Below the pieces are notes generated by a model that was given only the letters and a program-made list of their open reading frames with translations, was not told the DNA's origin and searched no databases. From Laguncularia racemosa (Eukaryota > Streptophyta > Magnoliopsida > Myrtales > Combretaceae), in NCBI GenBank assembly GCA_037954665.1, contig JBBMOL010000082.1, positions 620,001 through 684,000 on the forward strand: a stretch of DNA of 64,000 nucleotides, read 5' to 3'. A program made the translations under genes and the position numbers. Positions 10,300-22,575 of the stretch are shown here, in pieces. The first letter of the stretch is position 1. Each line of letters starts with the position of its first letter.

Positions 10300-10655
10300 A
10301 TCTTTGGTAAGCATGAATGATATGGAATGGATTGGAATCATGACTAGAAAAATAAACCATTCCCATGTTTAGAGTGGCACATGCAATGGAAAGCATAGTA
10401 AGTAGTATTTGTCGAAAGTTCTCGTAGTTATAAAATACCACAATGAAACTAAAGGTTAAATAAGTAATTTTAATTAAGATCATGAAAGATGTTGGAATGG
10501 AATCACAATTCCAACATCTTAAAAATGGAATCAATGATTTCAATGAATCTTAATTTCAACTGTTAAACGCATATCCAAATGTAGGAAACTAGCATATTCT
10601 AGAATCATCATTGCATATGGGGTTCAGTTCTAGGTACCAAACACACCATAATATG
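10300..10655. repeat. Possible MITE-like insertion
   Basis: The segment is bounded by inverted 'tttggta' / 'taccaaa' words (near 10302 and 10635). It is rich in GGAATGG / CCATTCC words and holds a 13-bp inverted repeat aagatgttggaat (10486-10498 with 10508-10520). This resembles small nonautonomous DNA transposons, but target duplications could not be fixed. Block B has the same segment (about 61500-61840). Confidence 0.3.
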
Positions 10656-10960
10656 ACATGGTGAATTTGATTGTCGTATTAAATAATCTAATGAAACATA
10701 AAAGAATTTAATGGGACCTAAAAGAAAGTGCTTTACAATGATAGTTGTCAAAATCGCAATTTTACTTATACAATTCTATCGTTTATAGTTTGCCTTTCTA
10801 TGTTAACTTAAGCATAGAATCATTTTCATATAAACTTGTAAAATCATGAGTTTATAGGTAAAATCAGTTGAATCTTGCATTTTTAATCAAGTTTACCAAT
10901 TCTACCTATTAAAGTCAATTAAACTACAGATTGAAAAATATAGCTTAACTTTTATAAGAT

Positions 10961-11110
10961 ATGAATATTACTAGTTATTTGAAAGACATAGAAATAGAAT
11001 ATAAGAATATAATTGATAATAATATCAACAATAATGTTGGCTTTGATGATGAAGGTGGTAGCAATGATGGTTATGGTGAAAAGAAGGTTGACAACAGTTT
11101 TTACTTTTAA
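10961..11110 (+). CDS. Small acidic open frame, unrecognised
   Basis: A 49-codon frame with an Asn/Asp/Gly-rich middle (VGFDDEGGSNDGYGEKK). The matching stretch of block B (62154-62303) appears unchanged, but 150 bases is short for inferring selection at about two percent divergence. It could be the last exon of a decayed gene. I do not recognise it. Confidence 0.15.
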   Translation: MNITSYLKDIEIEYKNIIDNNINNNVGFDDEGGSNDGYGEKKVDNSFYF

Positions 11111-11721
11111 TGTTGAAAAGAGAGAACAATTTTTTTCTTTATATTTTATTATTATAATTTATATTGAAATACATTTCATATTGGTATTATTATTCATATT
11201 CTAGTTTTATGCATTAGCTTAATAAATTATGCTAATTTATTTGTACTATAAATATATAACTTTTATTGTGAGTTATGATTAAAATTTATGTTGAGTTTAT
11301 TTACTTCCATCTTATATTTCATGTTTTTTGTAATTATAGGAAACATATGAATAGTTTTTAAAGCTATTTTTAGTAGATCGTAGAAACTTACGTTTCTACT
11401 TTTTGATTTTGTGTTCTGATTCTACAGACCCTTTAACTATTCTAGATAGAACAACAAGTTTCACAACCTTGATTATGATACTCAACGTAATGGAACACAT
11501 GTACTTTCTTGATTTCCCCCTCTTTTTCATTTTTCCTCTTCCTAAAATTTTGTCTTTACGTTCCCTCTCCCCAGCATTTCATTTCCACACACATCCTTCC
11601 CATCTTTCAATTCTTCTCTCTTTCTATTACTTCATTTTCTTGCTTTTTGCCCGTTTCTTTGTTTTTATTTATTTTCCCTTCCTTTAAGCTTCTCTATAAA
11701 ACACCATAAATTGATACATAC

Positions 11722-11923
11722 ATAAATGGTAGAGGAGGATCAACGGTTAAATATGAGTTTGTATAGGAAGAAGAAACCCATTTAACAATACCTAAGCCTT
11801 CTCTTTTCTTTAAAGGTGTTAGATTTGGTGTATATGCTACTGAATGTGAGTTAATTTTCCTTATTAACTTCTATAGACTAGATACTTATGACAAGGGTGA
11901 AGTTATTTTATTGGATGCTCATG
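11722..11923 (+). pseudogene. Unrecognised exon-like frame, copy A
   Basis: The frame reads like real protein: a segment GVRFGVYATECELIFLINF, then YDKGEVILLDAH, ending at a good splice donor (atg|gttagt, 11924). One in-frame TAG interrupts it early. Block B (62915-63116) has ATG at the position where A has ATA, keeps the same TAG, and changes only a few residues. A TATA-like word (ctataaaa, near 11694) lies upstream. It may be a decayed exon of an unknown gene, paired with 12568-12879. No family is assigned. Confidence 0.25.
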
Positions 11924-12567
11924 GTTAGTTCCTGATTCTTGTCAAGTGTAACTTAGGGTTTTGTTTTTTGTTAATATATATATTCTCTTATGAGTTATTA
12001 ATGTGATGACACCAGGTTGACTTCACGAGAGTATGGTTTGTATTTAAGAAACAACTTTTGCAATTTTGGCATTTATTATTCAATTTAAAAAATGGAATTT
12101 GTTGCATAATTTGAACAATTTAAGCATTTTTACTTAGTATTTTATTAATGAGTAGCTTTGATCATGATTAATAATAGTAAAGAAGAGAATTCAAACTTTT
12201 ATGATTAATGAAAGATTTTTCATGAAGATGTAAAAATATCTTTATTTTGTTTAACTTAAGAAACCCTAATGATGGATTTGTCTCTTTTAAGAGAAGGTTG
12301 GAATTCTCCCTTAAAGTTTCTTTTTACACCTTTACTTTGATTATTGCTTTAGGGTTTGCTTTAATGTAATGGTTGGATCTTTTAAATTAAAGCATATTAT
12401 TTTCACTACTTTACTTTTGTAGCAGATAAGAGAGATTAGAGCTTTTGTTTGGTTAAAGAGTAGTAGTAGGAAAAGAGAGTAATGATGGTGTGTAACAAGG
12501 TTGAGGAAGAAGTTGAAGCTTAATAGATGATCTCAATTGGGAATATCTCAAGGATGCAAAGTAATGA

Positions 12568-12879
12568 GATTTCAAAGCAAATTCGCTTTTTGATGGTGAT
12601 AAGTGCAAGGAATGTTGTTATTACAAAGGTTATGTCAAGAGGCAAGAAAAGTTTTCTTGCTTGACATGCACAACTAATGGGAATTTTGGAGTTTATAAAG
12701 CCTATAGCTTAGCTTGCCTTGATGAAAGTGGTCGACACCCGAATCTACAATTTAAGGGAATCAACTGTCTTGATCTATACTTCTTGGGTTATTGTGTCAT
12801 TATAGTTTTTTGTCTATATTTGCTAGTTAACATTTTTTTTAATATCAATAGGATGATTCTTTTGATTGCAATAAATTGA
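12568..12879 (+). pseudogene. Unrecognised cysteine-rich exon-like frame, copy A
   Basis: An open frame with paired cysteines (DKCKECCYYKG, then FSCLTC) followed by a hydrophobic C-terminal stretch. In block B one extra C after the GRHP codons shifts the frame and ends it at 63952, so the two copies disagree on the C terminus. It may belong with the frame at 11722-11923. Function unknown. Confidence 0.22.
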
Positions 12880-14213
12880 CCATTCTAATTTAGATTTGTT
12901 GTAATATGTTCCTTAATTTTTGTTTTGATCTTGATGGGTCTTCGTTATTATTTCATTATTCCCAATTTTGGCTACTTGTTGGTTTGAAAGCATGCTAAAT
13001 GAACATTTTGTTATTTTAATGGCCTTGCTAATGTGAATGGTTGTTGCTTACTTGTGATATGTGATCTTTTAACACCATCTTTGCTTCTCATGGCAAATCA
13101 ACTAAACACATAAATAGTTTGGATACTTTATCGTGTTAATGTATGTTGTATATCTAATTTAGGAGTTTTAAGGTCTACCTTTGCATTGTATTAAAGATGC
13201 AATTTCCATCGTCCATGCTCTATAATCCACTATGTTTCTAAGTATATAAACCTCATACATCTTATTTTGTTTATGCATCATGTTATGTATGGCTTTCACT
13301 GTACAGGTTCCCTCGGTTAGTAGCTATGGTGCAAATTGATATGCCTTTTTATTTTGTAATTTATGATGTTAATATTTAGGCCATGGCTAATAGGGCAGCC
13401 TTTGAGCTTATATACAAATTAGATTAGATTATAAACATTGGGCATATACTTTGTTGATAATGATGGTATGCACATAAAATAGAAAGGTCATGCTTACTTT
13501 GATCAACTGAATCAATGTTGAGTGCACCATTGGTTGTAGCATCTATTGTAAGGAATTTTGATATCTATAATCTATTTAATATATTCTTAACAAATGTTGG
13601 AGCAAAAATCACCAAATAGAGAGTGACCCCTTGTTTTCTTTTTCCTCCCTTTGTTTAGATTTAATTGTTGTAGCTAAAAGAAATAGTGATATATCAGCTT
13701 ATTAAAACTATTTGCTTCAATGCACATATGTAATGCTACAGAAAGGGGTTTTGGTGAAAATGCCTAAAAGTTTTCATAGCACGTGTATACTCATAATATG
13801 AGAACCAACTTACAAGATAAAGGCTATAAGGCTTGAAATAATTCTCTTTTAATCATAATACATATGATTGATTAATATGGGAAAATTACTATGGAGACTA
13901 GTAGTTCACAGTTCACTTGAACTAAAGTCACAACTCTAAAGAAATTTTAGTTTAAAAAAGGTTTAGAGGAAAAAAAATTTAAAATAAAAAATGTACAAGT
14001 TTCAGATTTTTGCATTACTAAAGGTAAACATAAACCATCTATTATCCTATCCTACACCTGCTCAATGATATATAGGCCTAAAGGTGTATGTTTCATTCAA
14101 CTTAGTAAGATATTTCTCATATTATACCTTTCAAGTAATTATCAAGTTGATTAACAAACATATGAATGCAATAATGCATACGGTCATTCTAGAACTGTAT
14201 GTAGTATAGATTT
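12880..14213. other. AT-rich DNA, no gene seen
   Basis: No recognisable gene or repeat up to the E3 LTR edge at 14214. The counterpart in block B is beyond the window. Confidence 0.5.
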
Positions 14214-16340
14214 TGTAATACTTAAAAGTATTATTTATTTATTTATGTAATATATGTATTACCATAAAGAGCTAAGGACGAGGATGGAATTTTAAAAAGT
14301 TTGAAGGGGTAATTTAGACATTTGACATAAAGGATATAAATACTAAATTTAACCTAGAGAGCCTCCTTTATCATTTGAGTAGTGAAATAGAAACTGTAGT
14401 GGACAGATGCTCCCAACAAGAAACCCTAGGACAACAAAAGGAAAAAGGAGCTAATCTATTCTAAGTACATGCAGTAAGGATCTTTATACGAATTCTAAAT
14501 TTGGTTAGTGGAATTGGACCTCATGGTTATCGTGTATGCATCAAGACTAGAGATTTGAGAAGGGATGGTATGAGAATGGAGATTTAATGGCTCAAAGTTG
14601 TGATTTGTGGAATTGTTGATGTAAGTTTGAAAATCCCTATAATCTAAAAGCCATTATGTATTTTAGAGATATAATAGAGCTTAGGAATAGAGAAGGTTGA
14701 GTGTTGGAAAGTTTGAAGTAAAAGAAATAAGGTTCATGGAAATTGCTAAGGGTAACATGGCCTACCAACACGGTCGTGTTTCGATTGTATTCAATTCGAA
14801 AGGTACATCGAGAGATACTCGGCCTCCTAATACAGTCGTGTTTTGATTGTGTTGAGTGAAAGGCAACACAGCCTCCTAACACGGTTGTGTTTAGATCGTG
14901 TTGAGTGTGGAAGTTGCACCGAGAGATACATGGCCTCTTAACACAGTCGTGTTTCAACCATGTTGAGTCAAGGGTAACATAGCCTCCTAACATGGCCGTG
15001 TTTCGACCATGTTGTATGAAGAAAAACACATGACCTCCCAACACGGTCGTTTCCAACCATATTGAAACTAAAGTTTACATTGAAAGATACACAACCTCTA
15101 ACATAGTCATGCTTTATCTCGTGTTGAGTAACACGATCCCCAACTTAACCATGTTGAATAAAGTATAAATTAATTATATATTTACTTAACTTCAAATTAA
15201 ACTAATTTCCATGTAGCCTAGATAGCTAGTAAGGCCCTAGAGAAATTAAATAAATAGGATTTAGAGAAATAAGAGAATGATATTGATCTCAGATTAAGTG
15301 CTAAGAAAAACTTGTTGATTGAACAAATTTCAACTTAGCTTACGTCCAAGATCGGGAAGTGCTTAAAGTTAGGATTTAAGGTACATGTAACTTGTGTGAT
15401 GATTTGTACTTGTTTATGATAATTTATGTATTGAACTTGATTTAACTAGATGAATTGGTTTAAGTGTTTAAGTTGTATATTGTATGTGCTTGGCTCAACC
15501 TAGGGCCCGTAGTGGCAAATCCCTAGGAGCACCCCAATGATCCTTATGTGATGTTATCCCTAGTGGAGTCGTGCTTGGAAATGATCTAGGCTTAATGTTG
15601 ATTAAGTGGTTTAATGAATATGGGTATGGGGCCTATAGTGGTAGTTCCCATCACCTAGGGCCTATAGTTGCAATTTCCATCACCAGGTTTAAGTGTACAT
15701 ACATGTGGGGGCCATAGTGGCAATTCCCATCACTAAGTTTAAGGTTTAAGTGTACATGGGTATAGGGCCCATTGTGGTAGTTCCCATCACTAAATCATGT
15801 TCCAGTGTGTTAAGGGGTTCATGAGTACCCTGTTGATACTTATGGACCTAAATGTATTAAGGAAATGGTTGTTTATGTTTGAGTACTACATAACGTGTGT
15901 GACACTTATTCATGTTTATACATGCGTGTGTGTTTGTGTCATACGTATTAGGCATTAGCTCACCCTTTGGGGAACCTTTTTTAGATGCAAATGTTGAGGG
16001 AGACGAGAACTTAGAAGATGACTTAAGTTTAGGTAAGCCATAGAGAGAGGAAGATGAAGATTTCCATTATTATTATGGTGATTAAGTTTTAGGAGATTTA
16101 TGTTGTTTAATTGTAATAGACAGTATCAATGAGAATATTATTTTGGTGTTTAAAGACTTCTACTGCATTAGATGTTTGATATGGTTTTTGAGAATATTTG
16201 AATTTTTAGGATGTATGGAATGTTTTTATATTGGAGTTATAAGTTAAAATGTATCAGAGTTTATTTAGAGCCCGAATGTGTTCTTATGAGATAATGACAC
16301 ATAGTGGGCGGTAGCACGACCTAAGTTTTAGGGCGTTACA
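14214..16340 (+). repeat. E3 5' LTR
   Basis: 2127 bp with TGTAATAC...GTTACA ends. It has a TATA box at 14335-14342, a CACGGTCGTG-type repeat array at 14757-15150, and four diverged copies of a 'GGGCCYATAGTGGYAGTTCCCATCACC' unit at about 15628-15790. The open frame on the opposite strand (14637-15056) is produced by the array. Confidence 0.9.
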
Positions 16341-16347
16341 GCTTAGG

Positions 16348-16359
16348 TGGTATTAAAAC
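16348..16359 (+). promoter_or_regulatory. E3 primer-binding site, decayed tRNA-iMet
   Basis: tggtattaaaac sits just inside the LTR where TGGTATCAGAGC is expected. The differences are all C-to-T or G-to-A. Confidence 0.6.
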
Positions 16360-16462
16360 TTCAGGTTTATGATCTTTCAGTGACTTAAGTTTGAATCTAT
16401 AGAGAATAGGTTGATGATCTTTTAGTAACATAAGTAGATCCGATTGTCTCTTCTTAAATAAA

Positions 16463-17556
16463 ATGCCTCCAAGAAGAATTATCGGATCAGGAACTGGAAG
16501 GGGTGCTAGGCATGATAACCCTAATGAGGAGGAAGTTCAGAACTCATACCCACAAGGGAAAAGAGGTCAAATGGCTAAAGAGACAGTTCAACTACTACAC
16601 ATTGTGAACCACCTAGTGGGATTATTGGCATAATAATACCAAGCCCATAATGTCCCATAGCACAGAAATGCCAATGAACCTATCAGCTTTGATAGGTTCA
16701 TAAGAATGGCTAAGGAATTTAAACCCAGAGTGGATGACCCAATCGAGGTTGAGGATTAGGTATAGGAAATTGATAAGACTTTTACTGCCTTCTAGATATT
16801 AGAAGATAGGAAGGTAAATTATGTTGCATTCATGTTGAGGGGGATTGTAACAAAATGGTAGGCTTTGGTTCCAAAATTTGTAGGGGAATGCATGAACTAG
16901 GTGGTATTTAAGGAGCTATTCTATTAGAGATGCTTTCCCAGCAACTCTAAAGACAGAATGGAGAATGAATACTACAGCTATGAATAGGGGAATTGAACAG
17001 TTGAAGAGTATAAGATAGAGTTGAACCGCTTCATTCAGTTCCTTCTTGAGAATGTATGCAATGATGATAGGTACCGAGCCAAAAGGTTATTGATAGGATT
17101 GGAATTGGACCTACAACTTGTTGTAGGGGCCTTTCAGCTAAATGCATATGCTGAAATGGTACACAAAGTGAAGTACCTTGAGTAGAATACAAAATTATAG
17201 AATAATAGAGGAGCCGAAGAGTAGCAATAGCTTTGGGAAAAAGACTTGCCTTAAGTAGAATGGGGCAAGAAAGAGGTAACGGACATCACTTGTTGCAAAG
17301 CAGAACATCAAGAATTGTAGCTTCTCCTCTCTAAATCAAACAAATGCCTTTAGCACTCACTGTAACAAGCTCTGATGTTAAATGTCCTAAATGTTACAGA
17401 CCCCAAGAATCAAGAGACTGTAGATGGCTAGATGGGGCATGTTTCTCTTATAGGAAGACTAGGCACATTAGCAGACACTACACTGAAAAGTCAGTTCCCT
17501 TAATCTCCTATCATGTGTGCAACCAAAGGGGATATAAGGCAATCATCTGTCCTTAA
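16463..17556 (+). pseudogene. E3 Gag remnant with zinc knuckles
   Basis: The ATG at 16463 starts a gag frame (MPPRRIIGSGTGRG) that can be followed through many TAG stops to an FQLNAYAEMVHKVKYLE segment typical of chromovirus Gag. Two cysteine/histidine knuckles at 17380-17556 have lost some zinc ligands (for example CFSYRKTRHISRHY). It would have formed the particle shell and bound RNA; it cannot do so now. Confidence 0.7.
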
Positions 17557-17678
17557 GGGCAAATCAATAATCAAAGAAGGCCAGTTCAATAGTTAGCTAA
17601 ACCCTTAATGAGAGGATAGAAAGGTAGATCATAGACAGGAACTCTTGGATAAAGAGTTCCCACTAGGGTGTTTTCCAT

Positions 17679-18065
17679 TCACCAACAATAGCACCAAGAT
17701 ATTCCAGATGTGGACAACATTAAAGTATGCTTCCAGTACACTCCCACAAAGCATCTATGTCCTGTGTGTTTGAGAATTTTGTTTGTGCATGTGCATTGAA
17801 TGTTAAAAACATGAATGACTGTTTGGCTGTTAGTACTCCTTTGGGAGTAAGAGGAAGAATAAGTAAGATATGCACAGGAGTGAAAATAGAAATACATGGT
17901 AGGGTGATGCCAGGAAACCTCCTGGTATTGGAATTGATAGAGTTTGACACTATATTGGATGTTAGTGAGCTGTTAAAATATCATGCCACCATTGACCGTC
18001 ACAACATAGAGGTGCAGTTTAATATACCCGGGGATGGGTATTTTGAATACAAGTTAGAAGTGTAG
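17679..18065 (+). pseudogene. E3 protease remnant
   Basis: The C-terminal half of a retropepsin domain is clear (LAVSTPLGVR, then GNLLVLELIEFDTILDVSELL). The expected D-S/T-G catalytic motif upstream cannot be found in frame, so the protease is dead or frameshifted there. Confidence 0.6.
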
Positions 18066-18302
18066 AGACCCATTAGATTGCCTACCTATGAGATGTGGGG
18101 AAAAAGTATACTGGCAACCATATTTGTTGAAGCCAGTGAAGAAGTTAGGATGGAAGAAGTACTGATAGTGTGGGAATTTCCTTATGTGTTTCTAGAAAAT
18201 CTTCCTAGTTTACCCCCAATCAAGGAAATAGAACTCAACATCAACTCGGTATAGCGTAAAGTACCCGTATTAAAACTAGTCTATAGTATAGCACCGGTAG
18301 AA

Positions 18303-19655
18303 TTGGAAGAATTAAGGAAACAATTACAAGAACTACAAGATAATGGTTTTATAAGACCCAGTATCTCTCTTTGGAGTGCACCGGTCCTGTTTGTAAAGAA
18401 AAAGGATGGAAGCATGAGACTTTGTATAGACTATAGAGAGTTAAACAAGGTCACAATAAAGAACAAGTATTCTCTTCCAATGATAGATGACCTGTTTGAC
18501 CAGTTGTAGGGAGCTTAAGTGTTCTCCAAGGTAGATCTGAGATTAGGCTATCATCAACTCAGAATCAGAGAAGAAGACATCCAAAAAATAGCAATCCGAA
18601 CTAGGCATAAGCATTACGAGTTTCTAGTAATGCCCTTTGGACTAACAAATGCACCAGCTACATTCATGGATTTAATGAACAGAGTATTTAGGGATTTCTT
18701 GAATAAATTTGTAATAATCTTTATAGACGATATCCTAATATACTTTAAAAGTACTGAGGAGCATGAAGAGCACTTGTGACTAGTATTGGGTAGGCTATAA
18801 GATGAAAAGTTATATGCCAAATTCAGCAAATGTGAATTCTAGCCGGAATAAGTAGTCTTCTTGGGTCATGTGGTTAACTAGGATGGAATATCAGTGGACC
18901 TAGAAAAGGTAAGAGTGATAGTAGACTGGCACAAATTGAAAACAGTTATAGAAGTAAGAAGCTTCTAAGGTCTAGCAAGCTACTACAAGAGATTTGTCGA
19001 AGGGTTTTCCAAAATAACAACTCCTCTCACTAGATTGATAAAGAAGAATGTGAAATTTGAATAGGATGACAGATGTGAAGCCAATTTTTAGATGCTTAAA
19101 GAGAAATTAGTATCAGCAATACTTTTGACTTTACCCAAGGGTGAAGAAGAGTTTACAGTTCATAGTGATGCCTTAGTTCAAGGGTTAGGGTGTATATTGA
19201 TGCAAGGTAATCAAGTGATAGCATATGCATCTTGAAAACTAAAGCCATGTGAAAAGAACTACCCAACTCATGACTTAGAATTAGTAGCTGTAGTACTAGC
19301 TTTGAAGTTGTGAAGGCATTATTTATATGGAGAAAGGTGCAAAATTTTTGTTGACCATTGAAGCCTGAAGTATATATTTACGCAGAAAGAGCTGAATATG
19401 AAGTAGAAGAGGTGGTTAGAGTTAATTAAAGATTATGACTTGAAGATACAATACCATCTAGGAAAAGCCAATGTGGTGGTAAAAACTTGTAGTAGAAAGA
19501 AACAAGGCAATATAGCCACTCTAATCACTTTACAGAAGGAATTATTAGAAGACACGCACAAAATGGAGTCAAAAGTTTTAACACAAGAAGTGGGAGCAAA
19601 AATGGCTACTTTAAGGATTCAGCCAACCATAATGGACATAATTAAATTGGGTTAA
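18303..19655 (+). pseudogene. E3 reverse transcriptase-RNase H remnant
   Basis: Palm and finger motifs are visible in order: MRLCIDYRELNKVTIKNKYS, VFSKVDLRLGYHQLR, MPFGLTNAPATF and the catalytic FIDDILIYF near 18720. RNase H follows (TVHSDALVQGLG, then EKNYPTHDLELVAVVLALK). About a dozen TAG codons interrupt it, mostly where relatives have Trp or Gln. The enzyme once copied element RNA into DNA and is now non-functional. Confidence 0.8.
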
Positions 19656-19689
19656 ATTGATGATAAGGATATTCAAGAGATCATGAGTA

Positions 19690-21004
19690 GAATGGAATAA
19701 GTTAAGGCACCGGAATTTAACTTAAATGCAGAAGGGACCTTAAGGTATGAAATGAGACTATGTATGCCAAGGGATGTAGAATTGAAGAGAGAAATAATGA
19801 AGGAGGCACATCACTTCGCCTACACAATACATCCTGGAAGTACTAAAATGTACAAGGACGTGAAGAGTTGTCATTGGTAGAGAAACATAAAGAGAGAAAT
19901 AGTAGAATATGTAGCCAGATGGCTCACATGCTAGTAGATCAGAATAGGACACTAGAGACCAATTGTAGAATTATAGCCTCTTCCAATACTGAAGTGGAAA
20001 TAGGAGCATGTGACAATGGGCTTTGTTATAGCCCTCCCAAGTACTAGGGAAAAGCAGGATGTAGTTTGTGTTATAGTGGACAAATTAGCCATGTCTACTC
20101 ATTCCATACCTATTAGAGTAGGATATAAATTGGAAAAACTGGCTTAGATATACATACAAGAGATAGTCAGACTACATGGAGTGCTAATGACAATCACTTC
20201 TAATAAAGACATAAGGTTTGTGAGTAGATTCTGGAGCAGCCTACATAAGGCATTAGGTAATAAATTGAAGTTCAATACAACATTCTACACACAAACAGAT
20301 GATCATTTTGAAAGGACTATACAAATACTAGAAGATTTGCTCAAGGCATGTTCACTAGACTTTAGAGGCAATTGGAATGAGCATATACCTCCGGTGGAGT
20401 TTGCCTATAATAATAGTTACCAGGCAACCATCTAGATGGCACCATATGAATCTCTTTATGGAAGAAGGTGTAGATCCACACTAAATTAGGATGAAGTGGG
20501 AGAAAGATAGATGATGGGGCCGGAGCTAGTACAAGAAGTAGTCAACAAAGTGAAGTTAATCCGATAGAGAATACAGACGGCCCAATCTAGATAAAAGAGC
20601 TATGTAGACAAGAGAAGATATCCTTTGGAATTCCAAGTGGGAGATAAGGTATTATTGAGAATTTCTCTAACAAAGGGAGTGATTAGATTCAAGTTGAGGG
20701 GAAAGTTAAACCCAAGGTATATAGGCCTGTTTATGGTCTTAGAGAGAATAAGCATAGTGGCTTATAGGTTAGCTCTTCCACTAAATTTGGTCGGGGTACA
20801 TAATGTATTCTATGTATCTATGTAGAGAAAATATGTACCTAGCCTAGATCAAATAGTGGCTTTGGAATCACTAAATGTGTAGCCAAATCTGACATCTTTG
20901 GAAAGGTTAATCAAGATTCTGGACACTAAGAAATGGGTGCTAAGACGAAAAACAATCCTTTATGTTAAAGTGCAATGGACAAACTAAATAAAAAGGGAAG
21001 CTAT
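19690..21004 (+). pseudogene. E3 integrase remnant (5' part)
   Basis: Recognisable pieces are a degraded zinc-binding region near 19800, part of the catalytic core near 20180-20410 (FNTTFYTQTDDHFERTIQ, PPVEFAYNNSYQ), and the C-terminal SH3-like stretch (GDKVLLRIS, KLNPRYIGLFMVLERI, VFYVSM) at 20625-20825. The frame resumes at 30818 after E2, where 'tgggaattagaagtagaaat' continues the C-terminal region. Confidence 0.75.
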
Positions 21005-22575
21005 TGATCCACGCAAAAAGAGATATAAAATGAGCGTGAATAAATACCGGCAAGTGTACCGGATCGGATCAAGTAATATAGTGAGAGAAGAGTGTCGAAC
21101 CACGAAGATTGATTAAGTAATAGACCTTTATCAATTTCTACTATTATTTAGGCAATGATGTTTGATGAGAATTGAATGAATTATGCTAAATGCTCAAAAA
21201 GAGGATTATGTTTAAAAAATGATAAATTGATGGTGGGAAATAGAATCCACCCTAATTCTACTAATCATATTGCCTTCATGTTATAATAACTCATAGCTAT
21301 ATGGATTTTCACAAGAAATTAACAAAACCTTAATCCTTTATCAAGTGTTAAAGTAATGTTACCTCAATTTAATTTAATAGCTCTCGCTAATTCAAATCAA
21401 ATGAGGATTCTAATTCACAATCATAAATTTCCCAATTATATGATTGCCTAATATCTTTAAAATAATTTCTCCTAATCCCTTAGTGAAAAATTTAATAAAA
21501 ATATTGCATGAAACACTTAGGTCAATTTCTAATAAAATTCAATAACACTGCTTCCACATGAATTATTAAATCTTACTTACGAATTCCTGATAAAACCTAA
21601 ATTTCTCTTTCGAGTCATTTACATTTCTATGCATTGATTTCAATTACAAAATACAATTCATAGCAGGACTTCTTATATGAAAATTCCGCATATCTACATT
21701 TCCTATAACATAAATACAATGATCATTTTAGTTTGAATTATGGCTTCATCATGTTTCCCACAAGGATGATTTAAAACATTATAGTATGAATGTAAAAATA
21801 ATTGAAATAAATAGATGCAATGGAATTCATATTGAACAACAAGAATAAACTAATAAATGGCATAAAAGAAAATAAAGTAAATGAAACAATAGCTATAATC
21901 TTCAAGAACTTCAATCTTCCAAAATGATTCCTCGAATTCTTCAATTGAAAGCAAACTTCAGCAAAATAACTTTCTTTCTTCAAACTAAAAATTGGAATAA
22001 CATGAAATGTAAAGGAATTAAAGAAAATATAAAATCCTAAAGTTTCTAAGGGAATTCTAATAATTTCAAAGAAAGACAAATGATGCTAAACAAAGAATCA
22101 AAACAAAAGAATTCTAAAAGAAAAGGGGATGCTTCCAAGGTTCACACAAGGGGCCTATTTATAAATCCAAAGAGGAGGGGGATAAGCTTGATCTAATGAG
22201 GAGTTGAGTCAGCAAATTAATTAAGATACAATTTTGGAGAGATTTTCGCAATGGATATCCGGGGAGTAATGAAGGCCGGCTCAAGGCCGGCGGCCTTGAA
22301 TGTAGGCCGGCTTTAAGGCCGGCGGCTTTAATGCTTTTTGAGGTCGGTTTAATATAGGCCGGCTCAAGGCCAGCGGCCTTCCGTGCAATCCTCCGCTCGC
22401 TTCTTCAATTTTGTAAAAAACTCCTCCAATTAACTTGTAATTTACTTTTGGGTCCTCAAAACCTGAATTTTCACAATAAACACCATTAAATATCATTTCT
22501 TTATATTTTCTTATAATATTGAAATAAATTTAATATAAGTCCAAAAGAAAATATAAGTATAATGTGATCTTATCA
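21005..22575 (-). repeat. E2 3' LTR
   Basis: 1571 bp. On the minus strand a TATA-like box (22156-22165) is preceded by a GGCCGGC-rich array (22271-22388). It has a 14-base insertion near 21175 and a longer GGCCGGC array than the 5' LTR. Confidence 0.95.
22271..22388. repeat. GGCCGGC array in E2 LTR
   Basis: Repeated AAGGCCGGC / GGCCTT words separated by short T-rich spacers. Equivalent arrays are at 30537-30630 (5' LTR) and 36469-36549 (solo LTR), with different copy numbers. Confidence 0.85.

Larger units (their letters stand above)
5066..14213. repeat. Duplication block A (direct copy of block B)
   Basis: Block A is colinear with block B: 5066-6934 matches 49797-51670, 7003-8129 matches 52779-53912, and 8125-12801 matches 59304-64000. 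The window ends before B's counterpart of 12802-14213, so the right limit of the copy is unknown. Differences are scattered substitutions, about two percent by eye, plus the E1 and E5 insertions and a 1.1 kb deletion in A. Confidence 0.9.

Noticed and set aside
14637..15056. 139-residue minus-strand frame with repeated NTTVLGG-like segments
   Set aside because: It is the E3 LTR palindrome array read backwards; the 3' LTR copy does not keep the frame.
21771..22079. Hydrophobic 102-residue frame in the E2 LTRs (also 30037-30345)
   Set aside because: Present only as part of the LTR, not preserved in the solo LTR, and with no recognisable domain.
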